From: NCEH01 sp043195125
GTDB taxonomy: Bacteria; Pseudomonadota; Alphaproteobacteria; Rhizobiales; Xanthobacteraceae
DNA: 64,000 nucleotides
Assembly: GCF_043195125.1 (NCBI RefSeq)
Contig: NZ_JBAFWR010000001.1
Strand: one strand, 5' to 3'
Shown: positions 49,858-58,876 of the stretch, in pieces
Position numbering within the stretch: position 1 is the first letter of the stretch
Layout: the number at the start of each line of letters is the position of its first letter
Position numbers and translations under genes: made by a program
The notes under the pieces: generated by a model
What the model was told of the DNA's origin: nothing
Databases searched by the model: none
What the model saw: only the letters and a program-made list of their open reading frames with translations

Positions 49858-52644
49858 TCAGGCGGTGCGCGACAATTGCGCGATGGCGGAGAGCACTTTC
49901 TCCTTCCGCGCGAGATATTCCTCACGCTTCTCGCGCTCGGCCTCAACCACCTCCTCGGGCGCCCGCGCGACGAACGAGGCGTTCGAGAGCTTGCCGTCGA
50001 TCCGCGCCACTTCCTGGTCGAGCTTGCCTTCTTCCTTGCGCAGACGCGTCAGTTCTTCGGCGAGATCGACGATGCCGGCGAGCGGCAAGGCCGCCACTTC
50101 CCCGCGCACCACCATCTGCACGGACTCGCCCGGCATGACATCGGCGAGCGTGATGTCGGAGAGGCGCGCCAGACGGCGAATGGCATCATCCCACACCTTG
50201 GCGCGCAATTGGGTGGCGGCGGAAGCTTCAACCAGCACCAGCGGCACCTGTGCGCCCGCGGGCACGTTCATCTCCGCGCGCACGGAGCGGACCTCGGTGA
50301 TGAGATCCACCGCCCAGCCCACTTCGGCCTCCGCATCGGGCGCTTCCAGGCCGGAGAGGTCGGGCCAGGGGGCGAGGGCGAGAAGCCCTTCGCGCGCTGG
50401 TCCCTGCTCGCCCGTGCGCGCCCACAATTCCTCGGTGAGGAACGGCATGAAGGGATGCAGCAGCTTCAGCGCCACATCGAGCACGAAGGCGGTGGTGGCC
50501 CGCGTCTCGCTCTTGCCCGCCCCATCGGGGCCGGCGAGGACGGGCTTGGCCAGTTCCAGGTGCCAGTCGCAGAACACGTTCCAGATGAAGCGATAGACCG
50601 CGCCGGCAGCATCGTTGAAGCGATAGGCGGCAAGCGCCGCCTCAAGCTCGGCCGTGGCACGGGCGGCCTCGCCGATGATCCAGCGGTTGAGCGTGCCGTC
50701 CACCTTCGCGGGATCGAACCCTTCCACCCGCTCGCAGCCGTTCATCTGGGCGAAGCGCACCGCGTTCCACAGCTTGGTCGCGAAATTGCGGTAGCCCTCG
50801 ACGCGCGAGGTGGCGAGCTTGATGTCGCGCCCCTGGGCGGCCATGGCGGCGAGCGTGAAGCGCAGGGCATCGGCGCCGTACTGGTCGATAAGATCCAGCG
50901 GGTCGATGACGTTGCCCTTGGACTTCGACATCTTCGCGCCCTTCTCGTCACGGACGAGGGCGTGGATATAGATGTCCTTGAACGGCACGTCGGGCATGAA
51001 GTGCAGGCCCATCATCATCATCCGGGCGACCCAGAAGAAGATGATGTCGAAGCCCGTCACCAGGACCGAGGTCGGGTAGAACTTGGCGAGCTCCGGCGTC
51101 TCGTCCGGCCAGCCCATGGTGGAGAAGGGCCAGAGCGCGGAGGAGAACCAGGTGTCCAGCACGTCTTCGTCGCGGGTGAGGAAGGCGGCGCGCTTCTCCG
51201 CGTCGTCGATCAGCGCCTGCGCTTCCTCGCCGGTGAGGTTTTCGGCGGCCACGTTCTTGGCCAGCGCGGCCTCAAACGCCCGGTCTTCGTCCAGTTCCAC
51301 GAACACATTGCCGAACGGGTCGTACCAGGCCGGAATCTGGTGGCCCCACCAGAGTTGGCGCGAGACGCACCAGGGCTGGATGTTCTCCAGCCATTCAAAA
51401 TAGGTCTTTTCCCAATTCTTCGGCACGAAGCCGGTGCGCCCTTCCCGCACGGCGGCGAGCGCCGGCTGGGCCAGCGTCTTGGCGTCCACATACCATTGGT
51501 CGGTGAGCCAGGGCTCGATCACCACGCCCGAGCGGTCGCCGTGCGGCACCACGTGCGGATGCGGCTCCACCTTTTCCAGCAACTCCAGATTGGTCAGCAG
51601 CTCGACGATCTGCTTGCGCGCGACGAAGCGGTCGGTGCCGTTCAGCAGGGTGAGCACGCCGCCGAAATCGGGATCGTCCACATAGGCCTCGCGGCGGGCG
51701 GCGAAATCATCCTGGATGCCCGACACGTCGATGCGCGCCTCGGCGTCCAGGATGTTGATCATCGGCAGATGATGCCGGCGGCCCACCTCGAAATCGTTGA
51801 AATCGTGCGCCGGGGTGATCTTCACCGCGCCCGAGCCCTTCTCGGGATCGGAATACTCATCTGCCACGATGGGAATGCGCCGGCCGACCAGCGGCAGGAT
51901 GACGAACTTGCCGACGAGGTCGGCATAGCGCTCGTCCTCGGGATGCACCGCGACCGCCGTGTCGCCCAGCATGGTCTCGGGGCGCGTGGTGGCGACCACG
52001 ATGAAGCGGCCGTCCTCGCCCTCCACCGGATAGCGCAGGTGCCAGAGGTTGCCCTTGGTCTCGATCGGCTGGACCTCCAGGTCCGAAATCGCCGTGACGA
52101 GCTTGGGGTCCCAATTGACGAGGCGCTTGTCCTTGTAGATCAAGCCCGCGCGGTGCAGTTCCACGAACACCTTCAGCACGGCGCGGGAGAGCCCCTCGTC
52201 CATGGTGAAGCGCTCGCGCGACCAGTCGCAGGAGGCGCCGAGGCGCTTCAGCTGGTTGACGATGGTGCCGCCGGATTCTTCCTTCCAGGCCCACACGCGC
52301 TCGATGAAGGCGGCGCGGCCCATCTCGCGGCGACCCGGCTCCTGGCGCTGGGCCAGCTGGCGCTCCACCACCATCTGGGTGGCGATGCCCGCATGGTCGG
52401 TGCCCGGCTGCCAGAGCACGTCCTTGCCGCGCATGCGCTCATAGCGCGCCAGCACGTCCTGCAGCGTGTTGTTGAGCGCGTGGCCCATGTGCAGCGAGCC
52501 GGTGACGTTCGGCGGCGGAATGACGATGGAAAAGCCGGGCGCGTCCTTGCGCTCGGGTCGCCCGCACCGGAACGCCTGCGCCTCTTCCCAAGCGGCCGAG
52601 ATGCGCGTTTCCACGGCGGCGGGGTCGAACACTTTTTCCAGCAT
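49858..52644 (-). CDS. valS: valyl-tRNA synthetase
   Basis: ValS is a class I synthetase with an editing domain. Motifs are PPPNVTGSLHMGHALNNTLQ (HIGH), ATTRPETMLGDTAVAVHPED in the editing domain, KMSKSKGNVIDPLDL (KMSKS) and a C-terminal coiled coil (EELTRLRKEEGKLDQEVARI). It is 928 residues. The ATG at 52644 (MLEKVFDPAAVETR) is the usual start; the arginine-rich in-frame extension upstream is not conserved. Confidence 0.97.
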   Translation of the reverse strand: MLEKVFDPAAVETRISAAWEEAQAFRCGRPERKDAPGFSIVIPPPNVTGSLHMGHALNNTLQDVLARYERMRGKDVLWQPGTDHAGIATQMVVERQLAQRQEPGRREMGRAAFIERVWAWKEESGGTIVNQLKRLGASCDWSRERFTMDEGLSRAVLKVFVELHRAGLIYKDKRLVNWDPKLVTAISDLEVQPIETKGNLWHLRYPVEGEDGRFIVVATTRPETMLGDTAVAVHPEDERYADLVGKFVILPLVGRRIPIVADEYSDPEKGSGAVKITPAHDFNDFEVGRRHHLPMINILDAEARIDVSGIQDDFAARREAYVDDPDFGGVLTLLNGTDRFVARKQIVELLTNLELLEKVEPHPHVVPHGDRSGVVIEPWLTDQWYVDAKTLAQPALAAVREGRTGFVPKNWEKTYFEWLENIQPWCVSRQLWWGHQIPAWYDPFGNVFVELDEDRAFEAALAKNVAAENLTGEEAQALIDDAEKRAAFLTRDEDVLDTWFSSALWPFSTMGWPDETPELAKFYPTSVLVTGFDIIFFWVARMMMMGLHFMPDVPFKDIYIHALVRDEKGAKMSKSKGNVIDPLDLIDQYGADALRFTLAAMAAQGRDIKLATSRVEGYRNFATKLWNAVRFAQMNGCERVEGFDPAKVDGTLNRWIIGEAARATAELEAALAAYRFNDAAGAVYRFIWNVFCDWHLELAKPVLAGPDGAGKSETRATTAFVLDVALKLLHPFMPFLTEELWARTGEQGPAREGLLALAPWPDLSGLEAPDAEAEVGWAVDLITEVRSVRAEMNVPAGAQVPLVLVEASAATQLRAKVWDDAIRRLARLSDITLADVMPGESVQMVVRGEVAALPLAGIVDLAEELTRLRKEEGKLDQEVARIDGKLSNASFVARAPEEVVEAEREKREEYLARKEKVLSAIAQLSRTA

Positions 52645-52710
52645 GCGCAAAGCTCCACGGGCGCGCCGCGCCCGGCATCGTGATCTTGAGACGTGCGCCT
52701 TAAAGCCGTA

Positions 52711-52739
52711 CGGCGGCCCCGCCGTCAACGGGGCCGCCG
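52711..52739 (-). terminator. hairpin between popZ-like gene and valS
   Basis: A perfect 11-bp GC-rich stem (52711-52721 with 52729-52739) with a 7-base loop lies 31 bp after the popZ-like stop. On the minus strand the stem is followed by a CTTTAAG stretch rather than a full T-run; moderate terminator candidate. Confidence 0.55.
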
Positions 52740-52770
52740 CACAAGGGGCAATTCCGGGGTACGCGAGAGG

Positions 52771-53685
52771 TCAGCGCGCGGTGCGCGACACACGCTCGAT
52801 TTCCGCGCGCACGAGGCGCTCGACGATGTCGGGAAGGTTGGCATCCAGCCATTCCTTCAGCATCGGCCGCAGGATCTCCTTCACCAGATCCTCCACCGTG
52901 CGCTCGTGGGTGGGCAGCACCATGTCGCCAAGAGATTCGAAAGCCGCCGCCACCGCCGCATCGACAGCGGGAGAAAGCAGATCCTTGCGGCGCGGGGCGT
53001 CGCCGAACGGGCGCGCCGCTCCATCCGCCGCACGCGCGGCGGTCGGGCGGGTCACGCCGTCGGCACGCGCCGGCGCGGGCTGTGCCGGCTGGGAGACGGG
53101 CGCCCGCGGGGCGACACCGGAAGCGGGATAATCAGCCATGTCCTCATCCTCGCGATACGGCATGGAGGCCGCGCCACCGGTCTCATCCCAACCGCTGGCC
53201 GGATCATCGTAGCGGTCGAGGCCGAGCGATACTGGCTCGGCAAAGGGATCGCGGTCCAAGGAATCACGCGCGGCGCTCTCGTGCGCCGCGACGGTTTCCC
53301 GAGGCGGCTGCGGGCGCGCAGCCATGGGCCGGGCGTTCTCGGCGCCATAGGCATCCTGCCGGGAATTTTCGGCGCGCGCGTCCTGCCGATAAGCGTCTGC
53401 CCGGGTGGGTTCGTGACGCGCAGGCTCCTGACGGGACATATCCTGGCGCGCGGCGTCGGGCCGGGAGGCCTCCGGGCGACCTGCCGACTCGCCGCGACGG
53501 GGCGGCTCCGGCCGGGCGGTCGGGGCGAAACGCGTGTCGTCGCCAAGCCCGCGGCGGGGCGGAACATCCTTCGCGGGCGTCGCGGCCTCGCGCCGGGCGG
53601 GCGTATCATCGTCGGAGATGATCCGGCGGATGGAGGCCAGGATCTCATCCATGGAGGGCTCTTGCGGCTTCGGGTTTGCGGACAT
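52771..53685 (-). CDS. PopZ-like polar organising protein (DUF2497)
   Basis: The N-terminal helix EPSMDEILASIRRIISDDD and the C-terminal helical block (LSPAVDAAVAAAFESLGDMV, VEDLVKEILRPMLKEWLDAN, LPDIVERLVRAEI) match DUF2497/PopZ. The central 180 residues are Arg/Ala/Pro/Asp-rich, repetitive and presumably disordered, as in PopZ. PopZ forms a pole condensate that anchors the origin and client proteins. The ATG at 53685 (MSANPKPQEPS) is favoured. It sits between tolC and valS, a common order in Hyphomicrobiales. Confidence 0.87.
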   Translation of the reverse strand: MSANPKPQEPSMDEILASIRRIISDDDTPARREAATPAKDVPPRRGLGDDTRFAPTARPEPPRRGESAGRPEASRPDAARQDMSRQEPARHEPTRADAYRQDARAENSRQDAYGAENARPMAARPQPPRETVAAHESAARDSLDRDPFAEPVSLGLDRYDDPASGWDETGGAASMPYREDEDMADYPASGVAPRAPVSQPAQPAPARADGVTRPTAARAADGAARPFGDAPRRKDLLSPAVDAAVAAAFESLGDMVLPTHERTVEDLVKEILRPMLKEWLDANLPDIVERLVRAEIERVSRTAR

Positions 53686-53819
53686 GTCTCGACCTCGGCC
53701 GAAGACGTCCTTCAAACCGCGCGCAACGCTACGATTGATCAGGGACGCCAGAATCGCACCTATCTTTCAACATGGCATCACGACGCGCGCCGGCGATCAA
53801 GTGCGCCGGCGCATCCGGC

Positions 53820-55214
53820 TCATTTTCCGTCGGGCGTGCGCAGCCCGAACCAGCTGTCGCGAACCTGCTGATAGTGCACCTTCGGGTCGTAGACCGGAAC
53901 CTTGAGGCCCAGCGAGAGCGCATCCAGCTTGCCGATCACCGAGACCAGCGAATAGGCAGCGACCACCCGGTCGCGCTGCGCCTGAACCAGGGCCGACTTG
54001 GAATTGGTGAGGTCGGTCTGCGCGTTCAGCACGTCGGTGGTGGTGCGCTGGCCGACGCGCCATTCCTCGCGGACGCCTTCGAGGGCGAGCGTATTGGCGG
54101 CCACCTGCGATTGCGCCGCTTCGATCTGCGCCTTGGCGGCTTCGAGCGCGCCCCAATATTGCACGCCCTGGGTGCGCACCGCGTCGCGGTTCACATCCAC
54201 CTCAATGCGGGCCTGGGAGAGATATTCCTTGGCCTGCCGGATGGCGGAATATTCCGCGCCACCCTGGTAGATCGGAACCGACAGGTTGAGCGTCACCGCC
54301 GCGCCGAAGTTCGAATCCACGGCCTGGCTCTGGTCGTAGGATTGCAGCACCTGGCCCTGCACGTTCAGGTTCGGCGCGAGGCCGCCTTCCGCCATGCGGA
54401 CCTTGAAGTTCGCGGCATCCACCGCGAATTGCGAGGCGAGGATCGCCGGGTTCTGCGTCAGTCCCGCGCCGATGACGCCGTCGAGTTTGGCCGGCAGGCG
54501 GCGCTCCACGGCGGTGGAGGGCGGCACCAGCTTGCCCGGCTCCACGCCGATCACCTGATGGTAGACCGCGCGATAGGAGGAGAGGTTCGCGATCGCCTGC
54601 GCCACCTGATATTGGGCGCTGGCGACGCGGGCTTCGGCCTGGGCCACGTCCGTGCGGGTCACCTCACCCACGTTGAAGCGGTCGCGGGTCGCGCGCAGTT
54701 CCTGGTTGAGGGCCGCCAGGTTCTGCTGCTGCAGTTCCAGGAGCGCGATGCCCTGGATCACGTCCATGAACGCAGTCACGCCGTTCAGAAGCACGCTCTG
54801 CTCGGTGTTGCGCAGCAGCTCGCGCTGGCCCCTCACCTGCGATTCGGCGTTACGCGTCGTGTTGGCGGTGAGAAATCCGTTGAAGATGGTCTGCGTGACC
54901 GTCAGGTTGGCGGATCGCGGAACGAGCGAACCCGTGGTGCTCACACCCGCCGCCTTGGAGCGCGCATATTCGCTGCCCGCGCTCACGCCGGCCGTAATGT
55001 TCGGCCGATAGCCGGACAGGGCCTGCGGCACGTTTTCGTCGATCGCCCGTGTACCGGCGCGTTGCGAATTCAGGGTCGGGTTGTTGATGTAGGCGGCAGC
55101 CAACGCGGCTTCGAGAGTCTGGGCGGACGCAGTGGCAGACCAAGCCGTCGCACTAAGGGCGGTGGCAGCGGCCAGCACAAGGATGCGTCGGCGAACATGT
55201 GTCGCAAGCGACAT
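53820..55214 (-). CDS. tolC: TolC-family outer-membrane efflux protein
   Basis: The 464-residue TolC homologue has a signal peptide (ILVLAAATALSATAWSATAS) and two outer-membrane efflux repeats: LEAALAAAYINNPTLNSQRA, VTQTIFNGFLTANTTRNAES, then VTLNLSVPIYQGGAEYSAIR, EEWRVGQRTTTDVLNAQTDL. It is the exit duct for tripartite pumps and type I secretion. GGGGAGA precedes ATG 55214. A CtrA-type site lies 63 bp upstream. No inner-membrane pump genes are adjacent. Confidence 0.93.
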   Translation of the reverse strand: MSLATHVRRRILVLAAATALSATAWSATASAQTLEAALAAAYINNPTLNSQRAGTRAIDENVPQALSGYRPNITAGVSAGSEYARSKAAGVSTTGSLVPRSANLTVTQTIFNGFLTANTTRNAESQVRGQRELLRNTEQSVLLNGVTAFMDVIQGIALLELQQQNLAALNQELRATRDRFNVGEVTRTDVAQAEARVASAQYQVAQAIANLSSYRAVYHQVIGVEPGKLVPPSTAVERRLPAKLDGVIGAGLTQNPAILASQFAVDAANFKVRMAEGGLAPNLNVQGQVLQSYDQSQAVDSNFGAAVTLNLSVPIYQGGAEYSAIRQAKEYLSQARIEVDVNRDAVRTQGVQYWGALEAAKAQIEAAQSQVAANTLALEGVREEWRVGQRTTTDVLNAQTDLTNSKSALVQAQRDRVVAAYSLVSVIGKLDALSLGLKVPVYDPKVHYQQVRDSWFGLRTPDGK

Positions 55215-55276
55215 GAATATCTCCCCGACCGACGCGAGGCCGCACGACAAAGAGTGCGGCGCCTGACGCGCGGAAC

Positions 55277-55292
55277 TTAAGCTGACCTTAAC
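55277..55292 (-). promoter_or_regulatory. CtrA-type binding site upstream of tolC
   Basis: TTAA-GCTGACC-TTAAC exactly fits the alphaproteobacterial CtrA consensus TTAA-N7-TTAA(C). It lies 63 bp before the tolC ATG, suggesting cell-cycle or CtrA-phosphorelay control. Confidence 0.65.
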
Positions 55293-55374
55293 TGCCTGTC
55301 CGGTCGGAGGGAACCGACCGGTTCGATCCGTCGGCGCTTTTCCGAACCACCGCGGCAGATGCGCCACAGGTGGG

Positions 55375-56046
55375 TCAGAAAGTGAAGCGCGGCGGGGCTT
55401 CGAAGCCGGCCAGCGGCGGCACGGCGGCGTTGAACACCACCCGCTCGCTCATGGCACCGTTCACCTTGGTGAACACCGCCGCACGGCCGGCGCCGCCACG
55501 GCCAACCACGGTGACGAGCCGGCCACCTTCCTTGAGCTGGGCGAACAGTGCCTCGGGCACGATTTCGACCGATCCGTTGATGAAGATCACGTCATAAGGC
55601 GCCTCGGGCGCCCAGCCGGCGGTCAGCGGGCCCTGGAAGGCGGCGACATTGGCCACCGAGAGGTCGGCGAGAATCGCGGTCGATTCGGCGATCAGCTCCG
55701 CATCGTCGTCGAGCGCGACCACCTGCCCGGCCAGCCGCCCGAGAATCGCCGCCGAATATCCGGTACCGACTGCGATATCGAGCACCAGATCGTCCGGCTG
55801 GATGTCAGCCAGCTGAAGCAGCTTGGCCAGAACCATCGGCTCCACCAGATACCGCGCGGGCGAACCGGGGCGGGACGGGCGGATGACCAGATCGTCGTCG
55901 ATATAGGCAAGCGACTTCAGATCCGAGGGCACGAAGCGCTCACGCGGAATCTCCAGCATCGCGCTGACGATCCGCGGATCGGTCACATCATTGGCGCGCA
56001 CCTGGCCGTCCACCATTCCGCGACGCAATTCGGCGAAATCGATCAT
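55375..56046 (-). CDS. pcm: protein-L-isoaspartate O-methyltransferase
   Basis: This enzyme methylates isoaspartyl residues for repair of aged proteins. The SAM-binding motif is LVLDIAVGTGYSAAILGRLA, followed by VVALDDDAEL; the N-terminal block MVDGQVRANDVTDPRIVSAM and RERFVPSD is typical of the alphaproteobacterial group annotated as PCMT. It is 223 residues from ATG 56046. Gene order pcm-tolC-popZ-valS on one strand is frequent in Hyphomicrobiales. Some members of this branch lack proven isoaspartate activity. Confidence 0.88.
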   Translation of the reverse strand: MIDFAELRRGMVDGQVRANDVTDPRIVSAMLEIPRERFVPSDLKSLAYIDDDLVIRPSRPGSPARYLVEPMVLAKLLQLADIQPDDLVLDIAVGTGYSAAILGRLAGQVVALDDDAELIAESTAILADLSVANVAAFQGPLTAGWAPEAPYDVIFINGSVEIVPEALFAQLKEGGRLVTVVGRGGAGRAAVFTKVNGAMSERVVFNAAVPPLAGFEAPPRFTF

Positions 56047-56178
56047 CTATGGCCCTCCGACCGCTGCCGTGACGGTTTAACCCTTTCCTGCAAGAGCCAC
56101 AGACCTGCCACTTTTGCAAGTCGCCGGGACGCAGGCTTCGCGGCTTCCGTCCCGGCATTTCGCGGTGTTTTCAGCGCC

Positions 56179-56742
56179 TCACTTGGCTGCCGTATCGGCA
56201 ATGCCGGCGACGGTGATCTGACGGAAGATCACATGATCGCCCACCTTGATCTTCTTGAACTCGTCCTTGCCCTCGGGAATCTGAACCGCGACCGAATTGC
56301 CGCCCGGGCCCTTCACGGTGACCGTGCGGGTGTCGAGCGAGACCGCGGTGACGGTGGCGGCGATCTCGCGGCGATCGGTGACGATCACGCCGGGACGCGC
56401 GCCGGCCGGGGCGCTGTCCAGCGTCTTCACGTCGGTGGGGATCGGCGTGCCGTCGTTGGGATGTACGACCTGGATCTCGGTCGCCTGCTCCATCCCGGCG
56501 GTCACGGTGTCGCCCACCTTGATCTGCGGGAAGTTCTGCATCTCCTCGCCGGCCTTCACCGTGACCCAGTTCCCTTCAGGGCCCTCAAGGGTGATCACGC
56601 GGGTCTTGGCATCCACGGCGGACACCTTGACGGAGATCGTCGTCTTCACCACGAAGGCGACGGTGAGAATCGGATCGGCAGCTAGGGCGAGCGTCGGCAG
56701 CAGAGCGAGCGCGCCGACGGTGAGGAGTTTGCGCATATTCAT
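56179..56742 (-). CDS. small exported protein with two internal repeats
   Basis: The 187-residue protein has a signal peptide (MNMRKLLTVGALALLPTLAL, then AAD). The mature part is an internal duplication: residues about 31-78 (SVKVSAVDAKTRVITLEGPE, FPQIKVGDTVTA) and 126-174 (ATVTAVSLDTRTVTVKGPGG, FKKIKVGDHVIF) share V-A-V-D-x-x-T-R-x-(I/V)-T-(L/V)-x-GP-(E/G)-G and K-I-K-V-G-D. Each repeat looks like a small beta-barrel; function unknown, predicted periplasmic. It lies 132 bp upstream of pcm. Confidence 0.8.
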   Translation of the reverse strand: MNMRKLLTVGALALLPTLALAADPILTVAFVVKTTISVKVSAVDAKTRVITLEGPEGNWVTVKAGEEMQNFPQIKVGDTVTAGMEQATEIQVVHPNDGTPIPTDVKTLDSAPAGARPGVIVTDRREIAATVTAVSLDTRTVTVKGPGGNSVAVQIPEGKDEFKKIKVGDHVIFRQITVAGIADTAAK

Positions 56743-56962
56743 GGGCTTATTCTCCCAAAAGCGTCCGCCTTCCTGCGAGGCGGAACACAGCTGGCTTGCC
56801 GTATGGGGAGCCGGTGCGCAAGCGCCAAGCTTGAGCTTTCTCGTCGCGCCCTCAGCCCTTTCCCGCAGGCGGTGCCGGGCCGCCCGGACGGGTGCAATGC
56901 AACGCTGCCCACAGGGCCCCCTTGCCCGACGGGGCCGACTGCTTTAGTTAGCGCCGCTACGA

Positions 56963-57036
56963 GGCCACGTGGCGGAGTGGTTACGCAGCGGACTGCAAAT
57001 CCGTGCACCCCGGTTCGATTCCGGGCGTGGCCTCCA
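56963..57036 (+). tRNA. tRNA-Cys(GCA)
   Basis: The acceptor strand GGCCACG pairs with CGTGGCC. The anticodon arm GCGGA-CTGCAAA-TCCGT gives anticodon GCA. The T arm CCCGGTTCGATTCCGGG is standard, and CCA is encoded at 57034-57036. The 3' part of the gene is the integration site of the element to its right. Confidence 0.95.
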
Positions 57037-58147
57037 GCATACTCGGGGTTTTCTCGCCCTGCTGATTGTCACCGGTGACACCATTTGTCCCCGGATTGTC
57101 ACCACTATTTGTCACCGCTCGGCCGGCCATCGACACCAACGGATTGACCATCACGTCGAGGTCGTTGGACACGAGGTGGGTGTACCGGCGCGTGGTGGTT
57201 AGTGAGCGATGCCCCATCCATTTCTGAATGCGCCAGAAGTCCTGACCCTGAGCCGCGAACCACGTCGCCCTGGTGTGTCGGAAGGTGTGGATGGTTGCGT
57301 CGTCGCCGATATCCAGGGTGTTGCGCACCCGGTACCAAACCTTGCGCAGCCGGGCGCCCTTGATCTCCTGGAACGGCCCCGCCATCCTCCCTGCCAGCAG
57401 CATGCGACGCTTGAGCGCCGTCTGGGTGGTCGGGAAGAGCGGGATGGTTCGGTCCGAGTCGTTCTTGGTGATGTCGCCGAAGAACGTGACGCGGGATAGG
57501 TCCTCGGAGAAATCCTCCCAGCGGACTTTCAGCGACTCACCCAGGCGACAACCGGTGTCCACAAGAAACTGGAACAGGTCCGCCTCAGGGTCGTAGCCCC
57601 AGGACCTAGCCGTCTCGACGATGGCAGTCACCTCTTCCACCGTGAATGATCGGGTCCGCCCCGCCCCCTCCTTCTGCCAGGGTATTTCCGGCATCTCAGG
57701 CAGGCGCTTAGCACTATATGCCACACGGGCAAGCTTGGACACGGCAGAGAGGTGGCGGTTGATCGTCGAGTTTGAGCATTTCCCCCGACGCAGCATAGAG
57801 ACGAAGCCGCCCAGGTTCTCGACGGTGAAACCAGATGAGGGCTGGAGGTTGGAGCCCACATAGTTGACGAACCGAGCAGCGTTGCGCTCCTGGTCAACCC
57901 GAGATGCGAGGTTAGCCCAATGGACGCGGCTGACGTGCCCCAGAAGGCCCCGCATGGTTCCCAAGCCGCCCGCCGCCACGTCCGGTGCGTACGTCTTGCG
58001 CTCCACGGGCTTGCCAAGCTTGAGGTTCGCCTTTGTTTGATGCTCCCACGCCTCAGCCTCCAGGCGGGAGTTAAAGACCTCACGGTAGCGAACGCCGCCA
58101 ACCATGAAGTCGGCCATGAACTTGGAGCCCTTCTCGCGTACCGTCAT
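56981..58147 (-). CDS. tyrosine recombinase (phage-type integrase)
   Basis: The 388-residue integrase has an N-terminal AP2-like/SAM-like DNA-binding part (MTVREKGSKFMADFMVGGVR onward) and a catalytic domain with GCRLGESLKVRW (Arg), TIHTFRHTRATWFAAQG (His-x-x-Arg) and WMGHRSLTTTRRYTHL (His and nucleophile Tyr). Its last 18 or so residues, EATPGIEPGCTDLQSAA, are read from the antisense strand of tRNA-Cys, and its stop lies inside the tRNA gene. On excision this C-terminus would be replaced or restored by the other attachment copy. ATG 58147 overlaps the stop of the upstream gene as ATGA. Confidence 0.93.
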   Translation of the reverse strand: MTVREKGSKFMADFMVGGVRYREVFNSRLEAEAWEHQTKANLKLGKPVERKTYAPDVAAGGLGTMRGLLGHVSRVHWANLASRVDQERNAARFVNYVGSNLQPSSGFTVENLGGFVSMLRRGKCSNSTINRHLSAVSKLARVAYSAKRLPEMPEIPWQKEGAGRTRSFTVEEVTAIVETARSWGYDPEADLFQFLVDTGCRLGESLKVRWEDFSEDLSRVTFFGDITKNDSDRTIPLFPTTQTALKRRMLLAGRMAGPFQEIKGARLRKVWYRVRNTLDIGDDATIHTFRHTRATWFAAQGQDFWRIQKWMGHRSLTTTRRYTHLVSNDLDVMVNPLVSMAGRAVTNSGDNPGTNGVTGDNQQGEKTPSMLEATPGIEPGCTDLQSAA

Positions 58148-58515
58148 TTACCCGCCTTCTTGATTGTGTCGATCATGTCGTGGATGAGACGCCGACCAAG
58201 CGGCGACAGGCGCAAGGGCTTGTCCCGGTCGTTATCTCCGGACTCCTTCAACACCAGCTTCAACCCGTCGCCCGCGCCTCGTGCGCCGCGATCCGTCAGC
58301 AGATAGATGATGCGGTTGAGCGTCGTTTTGACGTAGCCGTACCGCCGAATGAGGTCCGCCTGTAGGATCGGCTCAACGTCGGCGATTTGCAGCAGCACCC
58401 TTGCGGTGCGCACAGTCATGTCTGGGTGAATTTCGTTGAGCCGCTCTAGGATGTCGGAGAGGACTGCGAGGTATGCCTTGTCGTCCTCTCCTAACCCCTG
58501 CTTTGTCCCTGTCAT
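58144..58515 (-). CDS. winged-helix-like protein coupled to the integrase
   Basis: The 123-residue protein reads as helical with a possible winged helix: VRTARVLLQIADVEPILQAD, LIRRYGYVKTTLNRIIYLLT and a C-terminal LRLSPLGRRLIHDMID, resembling MarR/PadR-like architecture. It could be a directionality or expression control factor for the integrase, whose ATG overlaps its stop (ATGA). AGAGGCGG precedes the ATG. Family assignment is by pattern only. Confidence 0.6.
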   Translation of the reverse strand: MTGTKQGLGEDDKAYLAVLSDILERLNEIHPDMTVRTARVLLQIADVEPILQADLIRRYGYVKTTLNRIIYLLTDRGARGAGDGLKLVLKESGDNDRDKPLRLSPLGRRLIHDMIDTIKKAGK

Positions 58516-58582
58516 TTTTTGTCCGCCTCTTCGTTGTGTTCAGTTTGCCGTACCACACACAAAGGCGGACAATCAAGATCCG

Positions 58583-58864
58583 CTAAGGCACGGCGGGATA
58601 GAGGTCCCGGAGGAACCCGTCAGGGAATGCGACGGTCGGGTGTCTGATCCCCCCAACGTCGATTGATGCTCCAGAATAGATAAATACCCCGCATTCGATG
58701 GCCTTCTTCACCGCTCTCTCCTGATCGTCGAGTATGTCAAGGATTGCCGCATCGGAGCCATCAAGCATCCACGGCTCTGTTTTCTGAAAAAAGCCAACGA
58801 GCGTCGCATAACCGTCAGGAGTTACCATTCTGCTGGATACGCCCGTCTCATCTGCACTCGCCAT
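58583..58864 (-). CDS. hypothetical protein, 93 aa
   Basis: The acidic small protein (MASADETGVSSRMVTPDGYA start, DDQERAVKKAIECGVFIYSG middle) was not recognised. Codon use and a GAGGAT stretch before the ATG support a real gene. It ends 67 bp before the winged-helix gene, on the same strand. Confidence 0.6.
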   Translation of the reverse strand: MASADETGVSSRMVTPDGYATLVGFFQKTEPWMLDGSDAAILDILDDQERAVKKAIECGVFIYSGASIDVGGIRHPTVAFPDGFLRDLYPAVP

Positions 58865-58876
58865 ATCCTCAGATCC

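Noticed and set aside
49795..52683. 962-codon plus-strand open frame
   Set aside because: Exactly antisense to valS with a GC-driven composition; no ribosome binding site or known domain.
56113..56178. Terminator between pcm and the exported repeat protein
   Set aside because: No hairpin with T-run could be seen in this stretch.
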